A DNA stretch of 64,000 nt from Ectobacillus panaciterrae DSM 19096 (GCF_000430785.1 NZ_KE387248.1:17008-81007); one strand, 5' to 3'. Positions 9,305 through 19,300 are shown, counted from the stretch's first letter. Notes: generated by a model from the letters alone, not told the origin. Translations and numbers: made by a program.

Positions 9305-10000
9305 TTACTTCAGCTCTTCTAACATTTTAACGATGAAGTTTGTAGAATGAAGAGCAGCCTTATCCAAGAATTGATCGAAGGAAACATCAGATTCTTTCCC
9401 GGCAATATCGGATAATGCACGAATGATTACAAACGGCACTTTATATTGATAGCATACTTGCGCAACCGCAGCTGCTTCCATCTCTACCGCATATAAGTCT
9501 GTGAACTTGCCGCGGATAAATTCTACACGCGCAGGGTCATTCATAAAAGAATCGCCGGTTGCAATTGTACCTTTTACCGCTTGTACACCTTCTGCTGTTT
9601 GCATGCATTTTTCTGCCAGTGCTACAAGCTCCCCGTCCGCTTCAAACGTTGCAGGCATGCCCGGTACTTGACCGTATTCATAATTGAACGCTGTCACATC
9701 TACATCGTGATGGCGGACATCTGTTGAAATAACCACATCTCCTACATTCAAGGAATGGTGGAATCCTCCGGCAGAGCCTGTGTTAATTACCTTTTCAGGC
9801 TCATAACGCTCTAATAAAATCGTGGTAGACATCGCTGCATTTACTTTACCGATGCCGGATTTCAACAGGATAACTTCATGTCCTGCCAGATTTCCTTTTG
9901 TAAACTCACAACCTGCCACTGTTTCTGTTTGTGCGTTTTCTAGTTTGTCGCGCAGGATGCGCACTTCTTCTTCCATTGCTCCGATAACTGCGATTCTCAA
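9305..10000 (-). CDS. mtnN: 5'-methylthioadenosine/S-adenosylhomocysteine nucleosidase
   Basis: A 231-residue enzyme that removes adenine from MTA and SAH in methyl-donor recycling, giving S-ribosylhomocysteine. Visible marks are IGAMEEEV at the N-terminus, the NTGSAGG purine/ribose motif, [11 protein letters not shown], and the catalytic Asp in RALSDIAG. The start is TTG at 10000, with GAGGGA 6 bases upstream. This gives the same length as the B. subtilis protein. Upstream extension to 10048 would run into yrrT. It follows yrrT by 16 bases and shares its operon. Confidence 0.95.
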   Translation of the reverse strand: MRIAVIGAMEEEVRILRDKLENAQTETVAGCEFTKGNLAGHEVILLKSGIGKVNAAMSTTILLERYEPEKVINTGSAGGFHHSLNVGDVVISTDVRHHDVDVTAFNYEYGQVPGMPATFEADGELVALAEKCMQTAEGVQAVKGTIATGDSFMNDPARVEFIRGKFTDLYAVEMEAAAVAQVCYQYKVPFVIIRALSDIAGKESDVSFDQFLDKAALHSTNFIVKMLEELK

Positions 10001-10016
10001 ATTATATCCCTCTTTC

Positions 10017-10655
10017 TTAGTTCTTAGCGGCCTCCATAATCCACACAAAGTGGTTATAGCGAGAGAACGTTACATGGAAGCCGTTATCTTCAAAGATAGA
10101 CTGCATAATCGGAATGAGTGTGTAGTATTCCGATTTCAAATCGTTTGCCAAGTTATTATACCCTTGTGCAATCGCTTCTTGGATAGTCTTATCATATGCC
10201 TCTCGGTCAACAAATATAGTATCAGCAAACACTATTTTACCACCTTTGTTCAGCAATTGACTATACTTCTCGACTGCTATGCGCTTTTCTTCATCCGTTA
10301 AATGATGAAAGGCATATGTGCTCACGATTGTATCGATTTGCTCAGGAACTTCAAAGTTCAAAAAATCTCCATCTGCAACAGATACTTCTTTAGGAAGTTT
10401 CTGCTTCGCAATTGCTCTCATTTCTTTAGAAGGCTCTATCCCATACACACGATAGCCCGCATCAAGCATTTTGTTTGTTAAGTTTCCAGTGCCCACTCCA
10501 AATTCCAGCACAGTTCCTGAAGACTTTGTAACAACATCATCTAAAATAGTATCATAATGTGCAAATACTTCTTTATATTGGTCATCTTTCCCCGCAACAA
10601 AGGAGTCATACGTATGTGCCCATTCATCAAATAGTTGATTAAATTCTGTTCCCAT
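10017..10655 (-). CDS. yrrT: Class I SAM-dependent methyltransferase YrrT
   Basis: A 212-residue protein. The Rossmann methyltransferase core begins with motif [13 protein letters not shown] (about residues 46-57) and has GIEPSKEM (acidic residue binding the ribose) and the [10 protein letters not shown] segment. YrrT is the first gene of the methionine-to-cysteine operon in B. subtilis; its methyl acceptor is not established. ATG 10655 is preceded by AAAGGGGAA. A TTG at 10664 would be too close to that site. A near-consensus promoter stands just upstream. Confidence 0.88.
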   Translation of the reverse strand: MGTEFNQLFDEWAHTYDSFVAGKDDQYKEVFAHYDTILDDVVTKSSGTVLEFGVGTGNLTNKMLDAGYRVYGIEPSKEMRAIAKQKLPKEVSVADGDFLNFEVPEQIDTIVSTYAFHHLTDEEKRIAVEKYSQLLNKGGKIVFADTIFVDREAYDKTIQEAIAQGYNNLANDLKSEYYTLIPIMQSIFEDNGFHVTFSRYNHFVWIMEAAKN

Positions 10656-10693
10656 ACAGGTCAATTCCCCTTTTTCTTATCGGATTTATCAGT

Positions 10694-10722
10694 ATAATAT
10701 GCCGGATTCATTAGAAAGTCAA
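10694..10722 (-). promoter_or_regulatory. Sigma-A promoter of the yrrT-mtnN-mccA-mccB operon
   Basis: TTGACT, a 17-base spacer and TATTAT on the minus strand, 39 bases upstream of the yrrT ATG. In B. subtilis this operon is controlled by CymR. I could not confirm a CymR box by eye. Confidence 0.7.
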
Positions 10723-10803
10723 CTAATCTGCAATTAAAAATAGAATTTACCAATTTTCTTTGCTACACTTAGAAGTAAGGAATATATAGAAAGAGGGATG
10801 AAG

Positions 10804-11025
10804 ATGGGTTTCTCCTTTGACATGTTAGAGGACAAAATTGAGTTTTTTGAGGCAGCGGATTTGCCTACATTGGAGAAAAAAGTAAACGAGCAGATTGATC
10901 ATAATCGGGCGCTGCTGCTGGAAGTAAAAAGCGTTTCCCATCAAATGCATGTCGATCGTGAGAGCAAACGGCCGTATTACAGTGCTGTTGTGCATTTTAA
11001 ACTAAAAAAGAAGAGCGCCTTCTAG
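10804..11025 (+). CDS. yrzA: DUF2536 family protein YrzA
   Basis: A 73-residue soluble protein. The stretches EDKIEFFEAADLPTLEKK and YYSAVVHFK match the DUF2536/YrzA family, which is found next to yrrT/yrrS in Bacillus and has no known role. I chose ATG 10804 because GAGGG stands 6 bases upstream. The ATG at 10798 abuts that site. It is divergent from yrrT and converges with yrrS; its stop codon lies inside the shared bidirectional terminator. Confidence 0.8.
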   Translation: MGFSFDMLEDKIEFFEAADLPTLEKKVNEQIDHNRALLLEVKSVSHQMHVDRESKRPYYSAVVHFKLKKKSAF

Positions 11026-11041
11026 AAGCGCTCTTCTTTCT
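11009..11041. terminator. Bidirectional terminator yrzA / yrrS
   Basis: AGAAGAGCGC / GCGCTCTTCT stem with a short loop, A-run on the left and TTTCTTT on the right. The yrzA TAG is in the loop, and the yrrS stop at 11042 follows directly. Confidence 0.85.
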
Positions 11042-11683
11042 TTATTTCATTCTCTGTACGAGTGTAGGCTGCCAGCCCTTACTTTCTGCCCACTCGATAT
11101 ATACCTTATATTTTTGCTTCGTATCCTTTGCTTGCACTGTTCCAATTGCCTTGTTCGGGCCATTATTGCCAAGAAACAGAATCGTGAGCGTATCAGCTGG
11201 AATGTTTAACGCATATGAAATCGATTGTGTCATCTCTTTCCAGTCCTGTGAAGAGGAGTCAAACTTTGTTGTATGCGGTTCGCTTTGCGATGTTCCGATC
11301 GGCTTCCAAGATCGGTTTGTGTATGTCTCTGCCACATTCTGATCCTGTTGGCCTTCTATTGTTACTTTCTCGTTTTCTGTTTTAGTTGCCGGCACAGTAT
11401 TTTCTTTTGCTTCGTCTTGTTTCTTTACATCCTCTGTCTTGCTCGTATCCTCTTTCTTGTTTGCCGATTCTTCTTTTTTCTTGGATGACTCCTTATTCGC
11501 TTCCTTCTTCGGTTCCGTTTTCTTTTGCATCGCTGCCTTTTCTCCGGAAGAAGTGAAGAAAACTTGATAAGCAACCGTGACAGCAGCAAGCAAGACGATT
11601 CCGATACATACATTTAACAAAATGCCCTTACGGCGCTTTTGTCTCTTATTTTGCAATCTTGAACCGTCTCCAATTTGTGTCAT
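11042..11683 (-). CDS. yrrS: YrrS family membrane protein (DUF1510)
   Basis: A 213-residue bitopic membrane protein. A basic N-terminus (NKRQKRRKG) is followed by one membrane helix (about 22-44), a long Lys/Glu-rich low-complexity linker (about 50-105), and a C-terminal conserved domain beginning near RSWKPIGTSQSEPHTTKF. This is the architecture of YrrS. In B. subtilis it is paired with the penicillin-binding protein PbpI, as here, but its role is unknown. GGGGGTAGGGA precedes the ATG at 11683. Confidence 0.8.
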   Translation of the reverse strand: MTQIGDGSRLQNKRQKRRKGILLNVCIGIVLLAAVTVAYQVFFTSSGEKAAMQKKTEPKKEANKESSKKKEESANKKEDTSKTEDVKKQDEAKENTVPATKTENEKVTIEGQQDQNVAETYTNRSWKPIGTSQSEPHTTKFDSSSQDWKEMTQSISYALNIPADTLTILFLGNNGPNKAIGTVQAKDTKQKYKVYIEWAESKGWQPTLVQRMK

Positions 11684-11796
11684 TATCCCTACCCCCATCA
11701 ACGTTGTTTTCACATACCTTTTATTGTAGCATCAATTTTGACAGGGTTGAAGAAAATCATGCGGATTGTTACAAAATAAAAACATTTGTTACATAG

Positions 11797-13578
11797 TTAA
11801 CGCGATTCAATATCTTTTTGCTGCTCCCGCTCGGCAATGGCTTTCACATAGTCCATGAAAATTTGCTTCGGAAGATTATCTGCCTTATCTGTTTCTAAGT
11901 CTACCGCTACTAAGGCATATCGAGGATTCTCATACGGAAAGTATGCGGCAAACCATCGATTAACTTTATTGTCTTTCCCTGTTTGAGCAGTGCCTGTTTT
12001 ACCGGCTACTGTGAGCGGCAGCGCTTGATACGCCGCTCCTGTTCCGTTCGGCGCCGTAACAACCCCTCTTAACAGCTCTTGTACCTGCTTAATCGTTTCA
12101 GACGGAAGCTGCTCGCCTTTTTGCTCATGATCTGGAAACCGATATAGCTGTACTCCATTTTTATATTCGATTTCCCGGACTGCCTTTACCTCCATCCGTT
12201 TTCCGCCGCGGGCGATTGTTGCCATCATGTTCGCTACCGCAAGAGGGGAGAGACGAACATCCTTCTGGCCGATTGACGTTTGCGCAATTGCTTTTTTGAC
12301 AGCTTTATCACGCTCGTCTGCCCAAATGATTCCTTCCTTTTCTTCCGGAAGCTGACGAAATGCCGAAAAGTGAAAGACATTCCCCTTCCATCCTGCTGTT
12401 CCTGACATCCCAAGCATATCTGCATATTTTTCAATCATATTTTTATCCTTTTGAACAAGCTCCTGTCCTAAGTCCGCAAACGTGCGATTGCAGCTGCGCG
12501 CGAAGCTGTCTTCGAATGTAAGCATCCCCATAGGGTGCTCTGCAGTCCCTTCTCCGTACGGATTGCTATTGCAGTCAAACATACGCCCCGGCGTAACGAG
12601 GCCGTTATGAAGGGCGGCTGCAGCAATGACGGTTTTAAATACTGAGCCCGGAAACTGCGGAATCAGCATTTGATTTGCAGATCCCGCCTGATAAGAGCTG
12701 GCTGAAGCTGTATTTAAGGAAGGCTTGCTGACAAGGGATAGAATTTCATTTGTTTTCACATCAAGCAGCACAAGACCGCCCTTTTGCAAACCGGATCCGT
12801 TGACGATTTCTTCCGCTTTCGCCTGCAATGATTTATCCATCGTCGTTTGGATGACAACCGGATAGAACGGATTAGCGGGACGCGTATACTTTACATTCTT
12901 TCCGAATATCGGCTCTCCCTGCCGGTCGACATGGTACAAAAGCTTTGCCTCTCCATCTGTCAGTAAAAATTCATCAAAGGACCGCTGCAAGCCGGAAATG
13001 CCAATCGGTGTTGTTTCTGTAATTTTTCCTTCTGCAAGCTTATCGCTATACTGTTTTTCGAGTTCAGTCTCATTTTGACCCGTAATGCCGATTAAATGCT
13101 CAGCCAGCACTTGCTCTCCTTTTATCCTCGCATTAGCTGCTACAACTCCTGGAATGCCAATTTTATTAACCTTCTCCATTTGTTCTTCTGTCAGACGCAG
13201 AGCTTTTCCTTCGTGCTGAAAAACGAACGGCGTATCAGCGGTGTCTGTCTGCCGGATCAGTTCTTGTGCACTAATTCCCAAAACATCGGCCAGCTTCTGT
13301 GCAGGCCATTCTATATTTTTAAGAAAGGGAAATAAAATCAAACTTGGATGGTAATCATCTGTCAGCGCATCGCCGTTGCGGTCAACAAATCTTCCTCTCC
13401 CATCATCGAGTACTACAGAATGGGTGCGTTGCGCCACGCTTTTCTCCAACAGGTTCACATGCTGATTCGAGAAGGATTCTGTCGAAACGAGCTGCAGCTG
13501 CACAAGTCTTCCAATCAGCAATCCAATCATTCCGATAAAACAGATAAGTACGGAGATTACACGCTTTTTCCGAATCAT
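11797..13578 (-). CDS. pbpI: Class B penicillin-binding protein PbpI (YrrR)
   Basis: A 593-residue peptidoglycan transpeptidase. An N-terminal membrane anchor (VISVLICFIGMIGLLIG) and a PBP dimerisation domain (about 45-220) are followed by a transpeptidase domain with all three active-site motifs: SVFK in FPGSVFKTV, SCN in ARSCNRTF, and KTG in GKTGTAQTG. ATG 13578 has GAGGTG about 9 bases upstream. That ribosome site is the 3' arm of a terminator hairpin (13586-13617), so expression may be low or conditional. It forms a unit with yrrS, 113 bases downstream. Confidence 0.9.
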   Translation of the reverse strand: MIRKKRVISVLICFIGMIGLLIGRLVQLQLVSTESFSNQHVNLLEKSVAQRTHSVVLDDGRGRFVDRNGDALTDDYHPSLILFPFLKNIEWPAQKLADVLGISAQELIRQTDTADTPFVFQHEGKALRLTEEQMEKVNKIGIPGVVAANARIKGEQVLAEHLIGITGQNETELEKQYSDKLAEGKITETTPIGISGLQRSFDEFLLTDGEAKLLYHVDRQGEPIFGKNVKYTRPANPFYPVVIQTTMDKSLQAKAEEIVNGSGLQKGGLVLLDVKTNEILSLVSKPSLNTASASSYQAGSANQMLIPQFPGSVFKTVIAAAALHNGLVTPGRMFDCNSNPYGEGTAEHPMGMLTFEDSFARSCNRTFADLGQELVQKDKNMIEKYADMLGMSGTAGWKGNVFHFSAFRQLPEEKEGIIWADERDKAVKKAIAQTSIGQKDVRLSPLAVANMMATIARGGKRMEVKAVREIEYKNGVQLYRFPDHEQKGEQLPSETIKQVQELLRGVVTAPNGTGAAYQALPLTVAGKTGTAQTGKDNKVNRWFAAYFPYENPRYALVAVDLETDKADNLPKQIFMDYVKAIAEREQQKDIESR

Positions 13579-13617
13579 ATAAAAAAACACCTCATCTATC
13601 AGTTTCGACGAGGTGTT
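13579..13617 (-). terminator. greA terminator whose 3' arm is the pbpI ribosome site
   Basis: An 11-bp stem, AACACCTCGTC / GATGAGGTGTT with one G-U pair, a 10-base loop and seven T. It lies 80 bases after the greA stop. The GAGGTG of the 3' arm is the only good ribosome site for the pbpI ATG. Confidence 0.75.
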
Positions 13618-13698
13618 ACGTGTTTCATACATAGAGCTGTAAGGTTTATGTAATTCCGGCAAAATTGCCGAAGCAGCGAAACAACGATTTCGCTGTTC

Positions 13699-14175
13699 TT
13701 ATTTTACAGATACAATTTTAACCTTCATGTCTCCGCCCGGTGTTTGCACCATTACTTGGTCGCCGATTTGCTTGCCAAGCAGGCTTCTTGCAATCGGAGA
13801 GTCGTTGGAGATTTTTCCTTCAAACGGGTCTGCCTCTGCACTTCCCACAATTGTATATGTTTCTTCGTCACCGTCCGGCAATTCTACGAACGTGACGGAT
13901 TTGCCAAGGGACACTGTTGTAGAATTTTCTACATTTTCTTCAATAATAACAGCGTTGCGAATCATATTTTCAATTTGCGTAACGCGGCCTTCTACGAAAG
14001 CTTGCTCGTCCTTCGCAGCGTCATACTCAGAGTTTTCGGAAAGGTCGCCAAAGCTGCGTGCGATTTTAATACGCTCTACTACTTCTTTGCGCTTTACCGT
14101 TTTTAAGTATTCTAATTCTTGCTCAAGCTTGTCTTTCCCAGCTTGCGTCATTGGATATGTTTTTTCAGTTGCCAT
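13699..14175 (-). CDS. greA: Transcription elongation factor GreA
   Basis: A 158-residue factor that stimulates RNA cleavage by backtracked RNA polymerase. The N-terminal coiled-coil hairpin (about 1-75) contains the tip with acidic residues in [18 protein letters not shown], and the C-terminal FKBP-like domain ends with [16 protein letters not shown] chose ATG 14175, with AGGAG 9 bases upstream, which matches the family start MA-EK. It follows udk, separated by a GC-rich hairpin. Confidence 0.95.
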   Translation of the reverse strand: MATEKTYPMTQAGKDKLEQELEYLKTVKRKEVVERIKIARSFGDLSENSEYDAAKDEQAFVEGRVTQIENMIRNAVIIEENVENSTTVSLGKSVTFVELPDGDEETYTIVGSAEADPFEGKISNDSPIARSLLGKQIGDQVMVQTPGGDMKVKIVSVK

Positions 14176-14237
14176 GTTTTCCACTCCTTTTTGTGTCTAC
14201 CAATCCCCGTCATGAGGAGTCTGCCATATAAAGATGG

Positions 14238-14259
14238 CCTCACCCGGCACCGGGTGAGG
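14238..14259 (-). other. Strong GC-rich stem-loop between udk and greA
   Basis: CCTCACCCGG / CCGGGTGAGG is a perfect 10-bp stem with a 2-base spacer. There is no real T-run on the minus strand, so it is more likely an mRNA stability or processing element than a full terminator. Confidence 0.5.
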
Positions 14260-14328
14260 TTTGCATGTTTCATTGTATTCGATAAATAGAGAAAAAATCC
14301 CTTCTAATCGACGTCTTTTTCTATGCTA

Positions 14329-14967
14329 TTACAAATTTGTAATTTGTTCAAGAATTGTTCCAATCTTTGTCACCATCAAATCGATTGCAACGTGGTTTTG
14401 ACCGCCTTCCGGAATGATAATATCCGCATATTTCTTAGAAGGCTCAATGAACTGATTATGCATAGGGCGCACAACGTTCACGTACTGATTAATTACAGAA
14501 TCCATTGTGCGGCCGCGTTCTTCAATATCGCGCTGCATACGACGCAAAATGCGAATATCTGCATCTGTATCCACAAATAGCTTAATATCCATTAAGTCAC
14601 GAAGACGCTTGTCCTCTAGAACTAGAATGCCTTCTAGAATAATGACATCCTTCGGCTCAACGTGAATCGTTTCATCAGAGCGCGTGTGGAACTTGTAATC
14701 GTATACCGGTTTCGCAATCTGTTCGTATTTCAGAAGCTGCTTAATATGTTCAATTAACAAATCATTGTCGAACGCAAGCGGATGATCGTAGTTCGTTTTT
14801 AAACGTTCCTCAAACGGCACTTCACTTTGATCTTTATAATAATAGTCCTGCTCCAGCATTAAGATGGAATGACCATGAAAATGATCGAAAATCGCTTTTG
14901 TTACGCTCGTTTTTCCCGAACCAGAACCCCCGGCAATCCCGATGACAACAGGCGTTTTCTTCCCCAT
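14329..14967 (-). CDS. udk: Uridine kinase
   Basis: A 212-residue cytoplasmic kinase that phosphorylates uridine and cytidine for pyrimidine salvage. The P-loop GGSGSGKTS is at about residues 14-22, followed by LEQDYYYKD and [10 protein letters not shown], typical for the PRK/uridine kinase family, and the [10 protein letters not shown] strand. It lies 17 bases after yrrO, in the order yrrM-yrrN-yrrO-udk-greA known from B. subtilis. Confidence 0.95.
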   Translation of the reverse strand: MGKKTPVVIGIAGGSGSGKTSVTKAIFDHFHGHSILMLEQDYYYKDQSEVPFEERLKTNYDHPLAFDNDLLIEHIKQLLKYEQIAKPVYDYKFHTRSDETIHVEPKDVIILEGILVLEDKRLRDLMDIKLFVDTDADIRILRRMQRDIEERGRTMDSVINQYVNVVRPMHNQFIEPSKKYADIIIPEGGQNHVAIDLMVTKIGTILEQITNL

Positions 14968-14984
14968 TCGTACTACCCGCTTTC

Positions 14985-16268
14985 TTATTGAAGTATGCTT
15001 TTTCTCATCATGTTGTAAGGATGTACCGGCTGTTCTACTTTGATTTTTACAATTTCAAGCGGATGTCTCGCTGCGTCTAACTCATTCCCGTCTTTATCCC
15101 AAATGACTTCGACCTTTTGATTGAAGTTTTCAATTTCAGGCCCGAAAAATTCTACTTCTTGTCCCGGTTTGAAGTGATTGCGCTGCTGAATTGTTGCGAT
15201 TTTCGTTTCCGGATCATAATCGAGCACAAGGCCTACGAAATCATACATTGTTTTCTTACTATGATTTCCATACATTTGTTCTTGATACCCTGGAATTCCT
15301 TCAAAAAAGGCGGAAGCTGTGTCACGGTTTGCGCATTTATCCAGCTCTTCAATCCATTCTTGCTTGAAGACGAAGTTATCTGGATCCGCGCAGTATGCAT
15401 CAATTACTTTACGATATACGCTAACGACAGTAGCTACATAGTGAATGGACTTCATGCGGCCTTCAATTTTCAAGCTGTCGACACCGATTTCAATCATTTT
15501 CGGAATAGACTGTACAAGCGTCAAGTCTTTCGGACTCATCGCAAAAGGAGCATCTCCTTCTTCAAACAAGGCAATCTCTTCTGCATCTTTGTTTTGGGAT
15601 GTTGTTTGAATTAAATCATAATCCCAGCGGCAGGATTGACAGCAGCCGCCGCGGTTGCTGTCGCGTGCTGTCATATGATTGCTTAATGTACATCTTCCGG
15701 AGTATGCAATGCACATCGCGCCATGGATAAAGGCTTCAATCTCAATATCGACCTTCTCCTTAATTTCTTTAATTTCTTCGTAGCTTGTTTCGCGCGCCAA
15801 TACAAGACGGTGTAAACCTTCTTCCTTCCAATACTGCGCCGCTTTCCAGTTGGACAAGGACTGCTGCGTGCTTAAGTGAATTTCTAGAGAAGGCGCTGCT
15901 TGCCGGCATGTTTCAATGATAAGCGGATCAGCAACGATAATGCCTGTTACACCGGCACGCTCGATTCCTTGTAAATATTCTTCCAAACCTTCCATATTTT
16001 CATTATGTGCAAAAATGTTTGTTGTTACATATATTTTTGCACCGTATTGATTTGCAAACTGAACGCCTTCTGCCATTTCTTCAAGTGTGAAGTTGTCAGC
16101 ATTGGAGCGAAGGCCGAATTCCTGACCGCCAATGAATACAGCGTCTGCGCCGTAGCGGACAGCAATTTTCAGCTTTTCCAAGTTGCCGGCAGGCGCCAAT
16201 AGTTCCGGCTTTTTCACAATCACACGTTTTCCGTCGACAATTTGTGAAATTTCTTTAACAGTCGTCAT
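14985..16268 (-). CDS. yrrO: tRNA 5-hydroxyuridine synthesis protein, peptidase U32 family (YrrO/TrhP2)
   Basis: A 427-residue U32-family protein. A TIM-barrel-like N-terminal domain ([14 protein letters not shown]) is followed by the conserved block [17 protein letters not shown], cysteines in GGCCQSCRW that may hold a cluster, and a C-terminal U32 extension domain. In B. subtilis yrrN and yrrO are required to make 5-hydroxyuridine at the tRNA wobble position, the precursor methylated by YrrM. The old label collagenase-like protease is not supported by a role here. It follows yrrN by 16 bases. Confidence 0.9.
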   Translation of the reverse strand: MTTVKEISQIVDGKRVIVKKPELLAPAGNLEKLKIAVRYGADAVFIGGQEFGLRSNADNFTLEEMAEGVQFANQYGAKIYVTTNIFAHNENMEGLEEYLQGIERAGVTGIIVADPLIIETCRQAAPSLEIHLSTQQSLSNWKAAQYWKEEGLHRLVLARETSYEEIKEIKEKVDIEIEAFIHGAMCIAYSGRCTLSNHMTARDSNRGGCCQSCRWDYDLIQTTSQNKDAEEIALFEEGDAPFAMSPKDLTLVQSIPKMIEIGVDSLKIEGRMKSIHYVATVVSVYRKVIDAYCADPDNFVFKQEWIEELDKCANRDTASAFFEGIPGYQEQMYGNHSKKTMYDFVGLVLDYDPETKIATIQQRNHFKPGQEVEFFGPEIENFNQKVEVIWDKDGNELDAARHPLEIVKIKVEQPVHPYNMMRKSILQ

Positions 16269-16284
16269 GGGTTTGCCCTCCTTC

Positions 16285-17214
16285 TTAATATACTGTTTCT
16301 TTATAGAAGAATCCGGTATCTAACGGACGGTTTACCGGCTGTAATTCCTCAATTTCTTTATATAACTGATCTTTCGCTTCGTAGTATGCATCGCGATCCT
16401 CTGCACATAAATCAATCGCTTGGCGGTATTTTTTCGTTACCTCTATCATATACTCAGAACTTTTTAGAATACCGTCAATCTTGAAAGAGTCAACTCCAGC
16501 CTCAATCAGCTCTTCAAGCTCATCAATAATGCAAATATCGTTGGGGCTCATGATATGCGTTCCGTTTTCATCTTCAAAAACAGGATACTTGCTGTTGCGC
16601 TCTTTATCATGCAGGAACATATTCTTCTCGCGCTTTTTGTTTTCAATTTCCAATTCGCGCCCTTGATACTCGAAGTAGTTGCCGATTAGAGAACGCTTGG
16701 ATTGAAACATACAGGTCATACCGTGAACCTGCACTTCAATTTCCACTTCTGCATGCTCTTTAATATCAAGAATCGCATCAAAGCTCAGTTCACGTGCAAG
16801 AACAGCACGCTTCGCCCCTTTTCGTCCCCAGTAGTTGCATGTAAACCAGTTCGTTGCCGTTGTTTCTGTGTTCCAGTGCAGCTTCATTCCAGGCGCCGCT
16901 TCACGAACCGCCATTAATACAGCAGGATCGCCGAATACAATCGCATCCACGCCCGCTTCTTTTAGAAACGCCACATAATCGGTTAAATCCTCTACCTTTT
17001 CGTTATGGAACAGGGCGTTCATTGCCGCGTATACTTTTACATTATTCTGATGTGCTGCTTCTACTGCTTTTTTCACATCTTCGCGAGAAAATTCGCCCGC
17101 TAAACGAATACCAAACTTTTGCTCGCCGATTATAATTGCATCTGCACCTGCTTTCGCAAGCGCCTCTATATCTTCAACCTTATTTGGTGTTACTAGCAAT
17201 TCAGGTTTTTTCAA
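16285..17214 (-). CDS. yrrN: tRNA 5-hydroxyuridine synthesis protein, peptidase U32 family (YrrN/TrhP1)
   Basis: A 309-residue partner of YrrO. KKPELLVTPNKVEDI opens the U32 barrel, and VQVHGMTCMFQSKRSLIGNYF is the family signature. It acts with YrrO in oxygen- or prephenate-dependent tRNA U34 hydroxylation in the known systems. I chose the TTG at 17214, with GAGGTG 6-7 bases upstream. This gives the same length as B. subtilis YrrN. The GTG at 17223 lies within the ribosome site. The ribosome site is made of the last codons of yrrM, so the two are coupled. Confidence 0.88.
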   Translation of the reverse strand: MKKPELLVTPNKVEDIEALAKAGADAIIIGEQKFGIRLAGEFSREDVKKAVEAAHQNNVKVYAAMNALFHNEKVEDLTDYVAFLKEAGVDAIVFGDPAVLMAVREAAPGMKLHWNTETTATNWFTCNYWGRKGAKRAVLARELSFDAILDIKEHAEVEIEVQVHGMTCMFQSKRSLIGNYFEYQGRELEIENKKREKNMFLHDKERNSKYPVFEDENGTHIMSPNDICIIDELEELIEAGVDSFKIDGILKSSEYMIEVTKKYRQAIDLCAEDRDAYYEAKDQLYKEIEELQPVNRPLDTGFFYKETVY

Positions 17215-17219
17215 TATTC

Positions 17220-17858
17220 TCACCTCTTCTTTTTGCTGACCGCCACTCCATCGCCAATCGGAAAAATCGTTGTATCGTATTTAGGATGCGTCATTAACCA
17301 TTCATTATAGGTCTTTATCTTCTTCACTAAACTGCGAATGCGCTTATTTTCGATATTTTCTTCTGCAACAAGCCCGCGAAACAACACGTTATCTGTAATG
17401 ATGACACCTTCATCGTTCAAAAGCGGCTCATACAGCTCGAAAAATCGCTGATACTGACCTTTAGCAGCATCAATAAAAATTACATCAAACGTTCCGTGCT
17501 TGCTCACTTGCCCGAATGTTTCGAGTGCATCTCCGAACAGAAGAGAGATGCGATTTTGCAAACCGGCTGTCTCTATATATGATACAGCTTTCTCATATCG
17601 CTCTATATCGCGTTCAATCGTTACAACATCGGCATCCGCTGCTTTTACCATTCGAATGCCAGAATAGCCGATTGCCGCACCGATTTCAAGAATTGATTTT
17701 GGCTGTATGAGACGAAGCATTTGCAGCATAAATTCCATGCCGAGCTTATCCATAATCGGCACTTCATGCTCAACCGCATATTGCTCCATCTCCAAAATAA
17801 GCGAATCGTTTTGATTGATAAAAGAAAGCAAATACTCTTGTACTGCATCTTGTTCCAT
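17220..17858 (-). CDS. trmR: tRNA 5-hydroxyuridine methyltransferase TrmR (YrrM)
   Basis: A 212-residue O-methyltransferase family 3 protein. SAM motif ILEIGAAIGYSG (about 57-68), the acidic residue in TIERDIERYE, and the DVIFIDAAKGQYQRFFELY block with metal/SAM-binding acidic residues are clear. In B. subtilis YrrM methylates 5-hydroxyuridine at tRNA position 34 to 5-methoxyuridine. It heads the yrrM-yrrN-yrrO-udk-greA run, so all three modification steps are cotranscribed. Confidence 0.88.
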   Translation of the reverse strand: MEQDAVQEYLLSFINQNDSLILEMEQYAVEHEVPIMDKLGMEFMLQMLRLIQPKSILEIGAAIGYSGIRMVKAADADVVTIERDIERYEKAVSYIETAGLQNRISLLFGDALETFGQVSKHGTFDVIFIDAAKGQYQRFFELYEPLLNDEGVIITDNVLFRGLVAEENIENKRIRSLVKKIKTYNEWLMTHPKYDTTIFPIGDGVAVSKKKR

Positions 17859-18142
17859 CTTGAGAACCTCCTTTCGTCAGGAGAACTTTCCTATATAAAG
17901 TGAAACTTCAGCAACAGGACTGTTTTTCCCCGTTGCTGTTAGTCAAACGAGCTTCTTTGTTGTCTGCCTAAAAAGCAACTCGGCAGTGTGCAGAGCACTG
18001 TAAAATACAAGCCATGCTCAGTGCCGGCTTGTACGTTCTTACATGTATGCAAAAGCAGAAATTCTGCCGTTTTTTAATCCGATACATTTTACCATAAAAA
18101 GATGAGAGATGCGAACTTTTTATTTCGCATCTCTCTATGCAG
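17859..18142. other. Intergenic stretch with the mltG terminator
   Basis: About 285 bases between mltG and yrrM. It holds the mltG terminator at 18104-18135 and presumably the yrrM promoter. No further gene, tRNA or known riboswitch was recognised. Confidence 0.4.
18100..18136 (-). terminator. Terminator of mltG
   Basis: GAGAGATGCGAA / TTCGCATCTCTC is a perfect 12-bp stem with an 8-base loop, followed by ATCTTTTT on the minus strand. Confidence 0.85.
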
Positions 18143-19222
18143 CTATTGCTGCGATGTAATATATTTTGCTTTTAAAGCATTATGCTCTTCCAGCGTTTTC
18201 GCAAAAAACACTTCTCCGCTCGGCGCGGCAAGGAAGTAATAGTAATCTGTTTGGGCAGGCTCTAATGCGGCTTTCAATGAAGGTTCCCCGGCATTTGCAA
18301 TCGGTCCTACAGGCAGCCCTTTAATCACATAGGTATTGTAAGGGGAATTCACCTTTAAATCTCCATACAGTACCCTCTCTTTATGCTTGCCAAGCGCATA
18401 CAGCACAGTCGGATCCGTTTGCAGCGGCATGTTTACTTTTAAACGATTATAAAATACGCTTGCAATTTTTTGGCGATCTGTAGCTGCAGTCGCTTCTTCC
18501 TCAATGAGAGAGCTAATTGTCAAGAATTGATGTACGTCCAGGTGCTTATTTTGAATAGTTGCCATATTTTGTGTTACGAATGCATTCGTTTTATTCAGCA
18601 TAGGAGCAATAATTTCATCAAGTGTATTTGACTTTTTGTAATATGAATACGTTGCTGGATATAAGTATCCCTCCAGCTTGTATTTAATATTTTGATCCTT
18701 CAGTTTATCCGTGATAAGCTGCGGGTACGTTCCCTTAAGCTTGTCGATGAATGCCGGATCATTCAATTGACGAATGACATCATCTTTGTTCAATTTGAAT
18801 TCCTTAGCAATGATATCCGCAATTTCCACCAGCTGAGAGCCTTCCGGGATTGTAATTTTATAGCGCACCGGATTGAATACTTGGCCGCCCGTAATGTGGT
18901 CTGCCACTTCTTTTACGCTCATAGAAGGACTAAGCAAATATGTGCCGGCTTTTAGCCCGTGTTGATAATTTGCCTTTACATAGTATTGGAATACTTTTCC
19001 GCTCTTTACAATCCTGTTCTCCTCTAACACCTGTCCGATACCGGCAGTAGATGTGCCAGGTGCAATTGTAACTTCTTTTTGTTCTTTGCTCTTCGCATCC
19101 ACAGGCTTTAGTGCGGATGCTACATATATATAGCCAGCCAAGCCAATCAGTACAATAATCAGCAAAACGGCTGCCGCACTTCTTCGCCTTTTCTTCTTTT
19201 TCGCTTGCTCATTCCAATTCAT
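18143..19222 (-). CDS. mltG: Endolytic murein transglycosylase MltG (YrrL)
   Basis: A 359-residue membrane-anchored enzyme that cuts nascent glycan strands. A basic cytoplasmic head (KKKKRRRS) is followed by a membrane helix (about 16-36), a LysM-like segment and a YceG catalytic domain. The catalytic glutamate lies in ISSLIEEEATAATDR, and the NTYVIKGLPVGPIANPG-type signature is present as NTYVIKGLPVGPIANAG. It is the first gene upstream of the yrrM group; a large gap with repeats separates it from yrzB. Confidence 0.92.
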   Translation of the reverse strand: MNWNEQAKKKKRRRSAAAVLLIIVLIGLAGYIYVASALKPVDAKSKEQKEVTIAPGTSTAGIGQVLEENRIVKSGKVFQYYVKANYQHGLKAGTYLLSPSMSVKEVADHITGGQVFNPVRYKITIPEGSQLVEIADIIAKEFKLNKDDVIRQLNDPAFIDKLKGTYPQLITDKLKDQNIKYKLEGYLYPATYSYYKKSNTLDEIIAPMLNKTNAFVTQNMATIQNKHLDVHQFLTISSLIEEEATAATDRQKIASVFYNRLKVNMPLQTDPTVLYALGKHKERVLYGDLKVNSPYNTYVIKGLPVGPIANAGEPSLKAALEPAQTDYYYFLAAPSGEVFFAKTLEEHNALKAKYITSQQ

Positions 19223-19300
19223 CAAACAGCGTTTCCCTCCCTTTCATCTGTATCATTATACTACAACAAAACGACTTTTTTCGATATTATTCTACATACA

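Noticed and set aside
10656..10797. SAM riboswitch (S-box) in front of yrrT
   Set aside because: The leader between the promoter and the ATG is under 40 bases, too short for an S-box and its terminator.
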